Assembly (NCBI RefSeq): GCF_047511655.1
Contig: NC_133397.1
Span: forward strand, 128,114,308 to 128,178,307
Reading direction: 5' to 3'
Origin: Castor canadensis
Taxonomy: Eukaryota > Chordata > Mammalia > Rodentia > Castoridae
DNA length: 64,000 nt
In this document: one piece after another, positions 46,001 through 55,800 of the stretch
Layout of the letters: the number at the start of each line of letters is the position of its first letter
How positions within the stretch are numbered: position 1 is the stretch's first letter
Program-made: the position numbers and the translations under genes
The notes under the pieces: model-generated
What the model saw: the letters and a program-made list of their open reading frames with translations, nothing else
Databases searched by the model: none
Told to the model about the DNA's origin: nothing

Positions 46001-46844
46001 CTGTTCAAGGCAGTGCACGATCTGCTGCACGGGCTCCACTGTGCTCCTTCTGGCTGTGCTGCAGATACCTAAGGCCCCTGCAGGGGCCAGTCGTCCTCCA
46101 AAACATGGCCTTAAGTGACTTGAGACAGTGATCTAAAACCTCAAGCATGCTCCACTGGGTGAGCCAAAGTCCAATTTCTGAAATAATTTAGCAACTTCCT
46201 TAACTTTTCTAAAGGACAAGCTTAACTCCATAACTTGAGCTAAAATGTGAGTTCCCTGGAGGCAGAATTCAAACCAGCACATTCACTATGCAATTATCAT
46301 CCGCACCCAGGGAGGATGGCCACTAAGCACCTTAGAAGGCACTCAATGTCTTTGAGTGAATACTGAATAAAATTACAGGAACTCAAATTTTTCAAGTAGC
46401 AAGTAAATAAAAAGAGAAGCACAGCTTTCATGAGGAACAAAGTTTACATTCTACATCAAAGGTCAGCAAACTATGACCCACCATCCAAATCCAGTATGCA
46501 CTTGCTGTAATTAAAGCTTTTTAGAACACTGACCAACACAGCTGACCAAGGTCTGGAAAGTTGAAAATATACTCAAGCTATCTCCTCCTTTGCAGAGAAA
46601 CTTTGCTGAAGCCCACTCTACTCACGCATCTTTACTGTGTTGCATGACTGCTACAGAACACACAGCATCACTGTGCTTATCAATAAGACTCCTTAAGCAA
46701 CTACTGCAAAAATATACCCAAGTATTTTAATAAACATAACCGTTCTTATAAATGGGCAATTTAATATGCTGATAGGATAGTTTTTATCTCTAGTTTTAAT
46801 TTAAAATGTGTACCCTTATGTACACAAGATATATAGATAGATAC

Positions 46845-46887
<43 letters not shown>

Positions 46888-49800
46888 CTTTCCATAAATA
46901 CCCAAGGCTCAATTATGTTATCTTACCAGTTTTCGGAAGACTGAGTGGATTGTCTGCTTTTCTCTTTTATTCCCATTGTAAAAGGCAATTTCTTCACTGT
47001 TAAAGAAAAGGATTTGGCAATTAATTGCAATATTGCCTAAGCCTGAAAAATAACTGAAACACTGTATTTGATGACTAAACATTTGTACTTCAATGGACAT
47101 CTTTGAGGCATCTCAAGCCAGGGATTGTACTTGCAATCCACTCTCAGCTATCAGAACACAGAAGTGTACACCTCAATGAACCACAGACTGGACTACAACT
47201 TATGCCATATGTAGCCTGGCATACCAGAAAAGGTATGATGGGCTTAACTCTCAAAAACCTGAAATAAGACAATGAAGGAAGATGCCACAATACCCAGAAA
47301 GACATGGCTAGGACAGACATTGTAGACTGTAAGTTAAAGTACAGACCCAAACAGGAGTGAAGGGAAAGAATGACAGTAAGAAAAACACAGGTAGCAATGC
47401 CTTGACATACAGCCTTTGAAAAACAGAAATGCAGGCTAGGTTCTGGCAGCTTCCCAGAACCAGCTCCCAGGAGTCCTATATGCACCACAATTTCTTTCTT
47501 ATTCTTGGAAGCCCACCATATCCTCACAATTCCCCTTTTCCTGAGCTACCTTGAATGAGTCCACAAAGACCACAAGGATCTGACTAGGAAAGAGAGAGAA
47601 TCTCCAGATGAAGAAAGCTTCAATTTAAGCAAATTTGCTAAAGTCACGTAGCTAGCAAGTCAGGAGCTACAGTCCTCCTGCAATGCAAGTACGACGTACC
47701 CCGTCGCAGAAGTACCTCTCACAGCACAAAACTCCATGTATCCCCACTCAAACAGCCTTCAGTAAGCATGCTCTCTTAAGTATTTTTCCTTAAAAGTTTA
47801 TGTGAGTTTTATACTCCACTCCAAAATGCAGCTGTAGTCATTCCATTGTAAAAGGAAGCTATCTCCTATCTCAACCTCTTCAAGTAAAATGAACTTCCCA
47901 TAAAGGTGCATGACATTTGGCCTGTGGTTCTCGGTGTTAAGAGCCCCAGGGACCAGAATCCCAGGGTAAGAGAATCCCACAACGCCACAGCTATATCAGC
48001 TGCTTTTCTCATGTCCTTTTACCTCCTCTACACTCTAAGCCAACAGAGGAAGAGAGGCAAGGACTCTCCTCACCTGAGTCCTCCGGTGACAGTCAAAAAC
48101 CTGAAGGAATGAATACCCGCTGACGCTGGCAACTTCTTACACAATATTGATTCTCTTCAAGACAGTCTTCCTGGGGGCCCAAGTTTTCGTAAAGCTCTCC
48201 ATCCTTCTCTGTGCACTCTATGCTTTGGTCTCAACCCCATTCAGAGGGGAGGGTTCCCCCTGATTTAAGCCAATCACTTTGCTGGAACTGCTTCAGGCTC
48301 AGGCCAGTGAGATGTGAGCAAAGTCGGCCATGGGACTTTTCTATATATCTTTTCCAGTAAGGGTTCTTTGCTCTCTTAAAGGAAAACCAAAAGCATCGCC
48401 CTCTTTTGTTTCTGACCTTTTTGCAAGGAAGGGAGGCTGGTGAAACCAGCATTGCTTCTTCCACCTTGAGATCACAAGAAGGATTATAAGTGGGCAGAGT
48501 CAAGAGGACATCCAACCAGAGCCAGAGCCCTGACCTGTTGTATCTTATGGCTTCTTGGGTGAAGCAGGTATGTCGTTATGGTTGGAGACTCTTGAGTCAG
48601 ACTTTGTTCTTACAGTTAAGAACAGCCTACCTTATACTACCTTCCATTTATTTTGCACATTACCATTCTGCTTAATCCTCTAGTCCCCAGCCTCCTAGGG
48701 CACAAAACTCCATATGTAAAGCTAGCCCCAAGCAAATAAGGAAGAGGGAACCCTGAAGAGAGTAATTTTCTAAGAAATTTCACAAATTCCTATAGAGTAA
48801 TCTAGAGTATTCAATAAGTATTAGGACCCTCAAAATTGAATGAAAGTTGACAGATCAATAAAGACAATAAAACTGAGCTAGAAGAGGCACAGTATCAAAT
48901 TTAATCCCCATAATGGTATTATTACCTATTGTAAGCAAGAAGTGTGAGGCTGTGAATAACTTGCTAAATCTTACATCCTTGAAGAGTGAAAGGGGACAGA
49001 TTTTGAAACTAGTATGGCTGGCTTTAAAGCCTACATTTTTTTCTTCCTATTTTAGGCTTTAAAGCTATCTGAGCTAGGAGTGTAGCACAAGACACTGGGT
49101 TTAATTTATCCCAGCACTATCAGAAACAAAACAAACAAACAAAAAACTATCAGAAAAATGGGTAGAAACACAAGCTGTGAGAGTGAATTACTGAGCAATA
49201 CTCAAATTTAAAACATTACGCTGAGTGTGGTGGTGCCTGACGATAAGCACAGTACTTGGGAAGTTGAGGATTTTGTTTGAGGCCAGCCTGAGTTACAAAA
49301 CAAAACCCTGACTTAAAAGAAATAAATAACAAGTAAAGTTTGTGGGCAAACTGAGTCAAAATGTTTTTTGAAAAAATATTATCTGCAAATTTGAATTTTA
49401 ATTATGTCATAACTAAATTTAAAATGAAATTAATACAGAGTGAGTCAAGGGGACATATCAAATGGTGATCAGAGATGTCACAAGGTTATCAGGAAAAAGG
49501 TTTGAAGCATGGAGGACTGCTTCTCTATAACATACACTTCAGAACAAGTAAAGACAGGCTTTTCTGAGGCCACATGAATGACATCACTCTCTATGAAATG
49601 GGTTTGCAGCATACCTGTTTGTGATAAGCCGGGCATTGACATATCTGTATTCACCTTCATACTTTTGCTCGGTCACTGTCATCTTCCCAATGGGTCTTCG
49701 AAGTCGAGTCAGGAATAGCCCAGAAACCAGCAGGTAGGCCATCATACATGCTGGTCCCTGTCATTATTGGAAGATAAGATACACGAAGGACATTACAACA

Positions 49801-52800
49801 AAACCTCCTCGGTGCAAACGTGTGCAATTTCTATAGCTAACGCCCGTGACTCCCAGTCGCTGATCCTTTGGTAACTGTCTCCAGTTTCTTTCCTGAGAAA
49901 ACACTCGGTAGTCTACACTCCTCTACTCACCTGCTCTCCAGCCTCTGCAGCTCTTCCCCAGCTTGCTCAGTTGCCCACAGAGAACTTGTACTTAAATTCA
50001 CATTTTTCTGTGGTATCTGACACTCTTCTGTTGGAATTCTCCTTAACATTCTCTCAGACCCCACACAGATCTCAGACCCCTTTTTGCCTCCTATCTGAAC
50101 ATTAGTATTCCCCCAGGTTCCTTTCTTAGGTCTCTTCTCACCCCAAATGTACACCGCTAGTCCCACCATACTTAGGAACTCAGACATTATTGCCAAGCAA
50201 GTACCGTACACCTCATCTCACCTGCAGTGTGCCAATGTCTAAAGCTCAATTCTCCCAAGCAAGCTCTCCTGCCTTGCCCTGCAGGAGCTCCTTGCATCCA
50301 GCTAATGCATTTTCTAACTTTGCAAATGACCTCGTCACCCGATGACCATCTAAGAAGCTTCCAGCTTACCTTTCCAGGCTCATTGTAGGCCCTTCTTTCC
50401 TTTCTGAATGTACCCTATGTTCTGCCATACCAAAAAATTGTTTCCTGAACTGCCATTCAGCATGGTGGTTTTATGTCTGGCAAGTTTGACATATCTAATG
50501 GGCACTTACTTATCTCCTTAAAACAGTTCAAATATCAGCTTTTCTTCCAGGTACTAAGTACTTCCCTGAAACTTCCATTATATTTCATTATCATTGCTAG
50601 TGTAATGACTTCTTTCATTATATTGCAATTTGTCCTCAGAAAGAACATTTTATTTCTACTCTCTAGCATAGTATATGTGAAAAACAGTGGATGTCCAAGA
50701 TTTTAAAATTACACCTGGCTCGTTCAATGCACTTCCACAACCATTGCAAATATGGACCAAAAAAATGGCTAAAACTCCTGTAAGGAAATGCAGAATTAAG
50801 TAACATGTAAACACACATGAACATAAGAAGGACAATACTCCAGCACAGACACAAGAGAGGCTAAGTCATCACTCTCACACACAACAGTAAATTCTGACAA
50901 CGATTAAACCTTAATCAAAGAATTAAAAGGACAGACAAAACATTCAGTAAAAACCACTTTCTGCAGTGTTGTGGAAAGCAACAGAAGCCAGCACATATTA
51001 ATTAACCACCTGCCAAGAAGACATGCATGCACATGTACACATACGCACATGAAGCCACACTACTGTACAGAGTGCTACAGATGTGAACAGCAAGATTCCA
51101 TAGGACTAACTGACTAAGAATTCCATGAGACGCACACAGAAAACTTAAGGTGACTCGTGCTATCACAAACGTCAGAGCCAGGGCTGGAAGGCTCCTGGGA
51201 CAGCCAACAGTTTATATTATAAAATATGCTTGAAACTACTATGCCCATTCCAATGAATTGCTCATATTTCAACATTCAAATTTTATACTAGAATGGCTGC
51301 CTTCAATTTTCTTTTTAGACATTACTTTGTGATAAGTGCATATACGGTTACTGCCATAAAATGTTTCCAAGTGTCTGACCAAAGGGATATTAAAAAGCCA
51401 AGTAATAATGCTTTTAAAATCTCTAGTACTATACTGTTTTATAACCAGACTACATTAGCCACACGATGTGAAAACATGTCTGTACAAAAAATCCTTAAAC
51501 TATCACGCTAGTCACTACAGGGTGTTATGGCAATTTAAGAGGGAGAATAAAAGTAGACTTACCTGAGCGCCAATTGCACTTGTTAACTTGAAAATATACA
51601 AAACTATATCTAAAAATGGCTGCAAAATAGACAATAGAACAAAGAGAATTAGAGCTAAGAACTAGAGGGGTTGCCTAGACTGCTAGCCAGTACAGCACAC
51701 TGAACACACAAGGCTACTCTTCATGCAGCACTCTCCTCGTGCAGAATGGACCAATGGCATGTACCTCACAATGGAGATAGGCTGAACAGTTCTTACTGAC
51801 CATCTAGTGCAAGAAACACATTGTCTTCCACCAGCTCTGACAGCTCTACAGTGATAACTGACCATAATTAACTTACCGACTTCTCAGTGTGTATGGAGGC
51901 CCTGACCAAGATTACTGAGTTGTAACCCCACATCCACTACCCACTTTCCTGGTTTCTAGACATCTTCACCTGTAAAGTAAGAGGGCCTTCCTACTCTAAT
52001 ACTGTTTGAGTGTGTTACTCATTTACCACAACTAAATACTAAAATAATCAAGTAGGCCTCTGATCCTAAACTTGCATTATAAAACTCAAGCTCCTGGAAC
52101 TAGAATGGTACTGCTTCTCGTGCAGAGGCAACTCAAGAATTGGACCTACGAACTAGACTGCTGAACTGATAACTACACACGTTACACGCTACGTACAAAA
52201 TGGCACTGCGGCACTAGCAGCATTACTCTGAAGTGCTTTCCAAGGAACCCAGGCTGCTCTTTCACTTTGCCTCGGTCAACTCCATTACTATGGTACACGG
52301 CTCGGTTTACAAATGAGTTACAACTAAGAGGCACCTTTTCTTTTCTTTTTGTCTTAAGTATTATCAAGAAGACAAAAGTATGGCAAAATTCAAGTACATT
52401 TAAAAATTACTGACAAAAATTAACTCATAATTTAAATCAAAGAATTTTCAAACAGCAAATACACTGTAGAGCAACACTACTATTAATTTAGTAACACATC
52501 TCTATGGCAGTGACAAGAACTGAGACACAGTTTTGCTCAAAGTGCCAACATGTAAAAAATATGCAATCATCTGTCTATGAACGGGCCGTAAAGCACAAGA
52601 CAAGTTTTATGCGCACCATCCACCCAGAGAGCAAACTTCGAGTGTGGTGAAAGCTAATCACTAAGCTGTGAGCAGCTGTCAGTTTCTAGAGCTTGGGGCC
52701 AGTCATCAAAGACTTCTGGAGCGCTAAAGGAAAGGACCAAGTCTGGCACAGTGAAAAGTTCCTTCCTAGTGGCCCTGTAGTAAGGAGGAAAGTTTTTGTG

Positions 52801-55800
52801 AGTACACATAACTTTTCCAAGAGCTGCCTCTCCTCCGTCCACATGGCTGAAGCAGGAGCACTCCTGGTGCTCCATCGTGACCCAGACACTTACGGTCTTC
52901 ATGTCAAGAGACTGAACACCTTGGTTGATTGTGAACAGAAGCAAAGAGAGCACGATCAAGTCAGCTTGAGCCACCTCCCACCCCAGACCAAGGGCAGCCA
53001 TGTGAAAGAGAGTGAGAGAAGAGCACCTCAGATAAGAGGGCCGGGTGGACTAGCATACAGGTGTTGCTATCAACACAGCAGATAACGACAGAGACAGTGG
53101 CTTACAGGGAAGACTACAGAAACAGTGCGGGGCTGGCAAGAGGGCGGATACAAACAGGAAGACAGCAATCTGGTTCAAGACCTATCAGAACCAAGAGCTT
53201 TGGCAGCACTCTAAGAAAGGAGGAAACGGCAAAGAAAAACTTAAACTTCCAACAATTTATTAGAATTAGAGCAATCCAGAGAAGAGACGTGGGTAGGAAG
53301 CCCCTCTAGTTTTATAGGTGTTGAATGAAAGCATGAATTGACAGGTCAATTTCCAGCAGATGCAGAAGTACATAGGAAAAGAGATGAGAATTCAAATTTC
53401 TATCCTTTTACTGAAATCAGCCTGCAAAATTCTTACGAAATCCTTACAAGGCACTAAATTATCAATTCTGGGCCAAACAACCATAATGGAAACTAAATGA
53501 CCATAGACTTAAAACTACTAAATCATTCTAATTTTCTTATAAAAGCACTGAACTTTGATATGCTGCTGTTCTGCACATCCAATCAATTCTACATAAACTT
53601 GCTTAGATTCAAAATTCAGTGAAGTCAACACAGAATGTGTTAAGAATAGGGAGACTCACCTTGCTAAGATTTGAGTACAGGTCAACTACACTGTTACAAA
53701 ACTTCTCTACATCTTGTGTAAGCAGCTGGTCTGGGTTGGCGATTCTGTTGTCCAGATTTCCCATCTTATAATATGTGAACGCTCTAAGACAGCAGGAAGA
53801 AAATTTTACGACAGTCATTTCGAAAACAGAACAAAAAATATTCACATTACGCCACCTAGTGCATACACACAAACAGAAAGTTTGGAGACCCTAAGCACTG
53901 CCCTCGTCACTGCAGAGAGGACACACATTCAGAGGGCGACAGCTTGCCAAGCAGTGGAAGAACCGGACTAGACTCCACATTACTCAGCTGGTGCCCAACA
54001 CGCTTCCACTTGCAGGCTGTTTTCTTGAACAACAGCTCCATAAGTAAGAACAAGGTCTGTGTCTGAGCATCACAAATGTAACTTGGCAGCGGGCGGTCAC
54101 TTACTTGAGGTACTCATCGTAGAGGTGTCTGGTAAGCCTCACTCGGAAGCAGAGCTTGAGCTCGTTTAGCCCATACTTGAGGAAGTTGTTGACCAGGGAG
54201 ATCTAAACAAACAACCACTGTTACTGCTCTGTGATTTACTTCTCTGTCGTTCGCTCACTGTAACCCCAAACCTATGATTTTTGTAACTGATACAATTCAA
54301 TTCTGTTTTACCTAAAATTTGTAGCAATACAGAAGAACAAACTAAACCAAATGCAACTGGCTTTAATTACTTTATATTAAACTTTACATGGAACTTAACT
54401 TTAAAATATTATTAATCATGAAATGTATTTTGCAATCTTTTTCTTGGGGTTTGAACTCAGGGCCTTGCACTTGCTAAGCAGGTGCTCTACCACTTGAGCC
54501 ATGCTTCCAGTTCCTTTTCTGCTTCAGTTATTTCTCAGATAGGGACTTTCATTTTCCCATGGGGATTGGCTTGGACCATAATTCTAACTATGCCTCCCAC
54601 ATGGCCAAGATCACAGGGATGCACCACTACACCCAGCTTTTTTATGGATATGGGAGTCTCACTAACTGCCTGGCTGGCCTCAAACTGACCTATTCTATAC
54701 AAAGACCTGATTTTAGAAGCTCAGACTCTTAAGCTTATGCCTTTGTTTCCTGTATCAGCAGGACAACCCTAGACAGCAAAGTGTAAACACGTTATATGTG
54801 CCTTTGTTTAGAAAACAGGATGCTTTATACCAACTAATGCTGTTTTCCAGATTACCTCTAGAACCATCTTTACTAATGTTCTTCATCACTGTACCAAACT
54901 TCATACTTTCACATCTCTGAACAACATTCACACTTCAAATTCACGTCTACTAAATTTTATGAGGTAGTGTTTGCACGACCAGCATGGTCGTCTGCTGGCT
55001 CCTGATCTTTGGTATCTGTTGTTTATCGCAACTTTTTGTTTTAAAAGGTCTAAAAACTCTGTATGTCCATTATCAAGCTTTTAAAGTCAAAGTTTCTTTT
55101 ATATTTTCAATTTAATTGGATTTTACAACCAAACTTCCCTTTTCTACCCTGAAATTTAGAACACTAGAAGTTTTATAGGGCCAATAAAATAAAAATAAAC
55201 ACCAAATGAGGAAAATTACTTATGTTTTAGACTAAACAATTCATTTCTAAGAAATTCAGATCATAAATTTAATAATTAATATTAAGTTTCAATTTAACTT
55301 AATAGTGGTTCAAGTTACAATACTTTATGGCCTAAATCAACAGCTCTCAACCAAGGTGACTTGCCCCCATCTTACCCCCTATTTGGCAAAATCTGGGGAT
55401 ATTTCAGGTGCCATGACTGGGAAAGGGGTACTTTTGACATCTAAAAGGATGCTGCGAGCACTGGATTAAACCTTACTGAAGGTTAAAAGAAAGAAGACGA
55501 AAACACGTATGTATACATGTACACTGTCAATGAAATTGAGCCAAACATAATTTAAAAAAATTTTTCTGTCTAGCATAAACATTTACAATGAAAAATTAGG
55601 CTTTAAGTTACAAAACTTAACTCAAAACTAGAATTTGATATCATTACCTTTAAAGAATTTAATAAGTAAAATCCTCGGAGATTTTAATAAGATGAAGTTG
55701 TCCCTCTAAATCAGTAAAATTTGCAAAGGAATGAACTTACGAGAGGCATGGCAGCGATGAAGTTGAATAAGTACCTCTTGAAATCTTTACTGCTACGACC

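Larger units (their letters stand above)
45470..46926 (-). other. ABCD3: ABCD3 intron
   Basis: A 1.5-kb intron with a hAT-like MER fragment (46460-46610) and a (CA)n repeat (46848-46885). Confidence 0.85.
46997..49614 (-). other. ABCD3: ABCD3 intron (2.6 kb)
   Basis: Contains MIR-like fragments (47630-47695, 48895-49000), a degraded ID-like piece (49066-49147) and a B1-like piece (49220-49330). Confidence 0.8.
54203..55740 (-). other. ABCD3: ABCD3 intron
   Basis: A 1.5-kb AT-rich intron with a reversed composite SINE (54441-54688) and a MER20-like fragment (55338-55462). Confidence 0.85.

Noticed and set aside
52654-53001. 115-codon minus-strand open frame in an ABCD3 intron
   Set aside because: No splice context matching ABCD3 and no recognisable domain; the known exons on either side join in frame without it.
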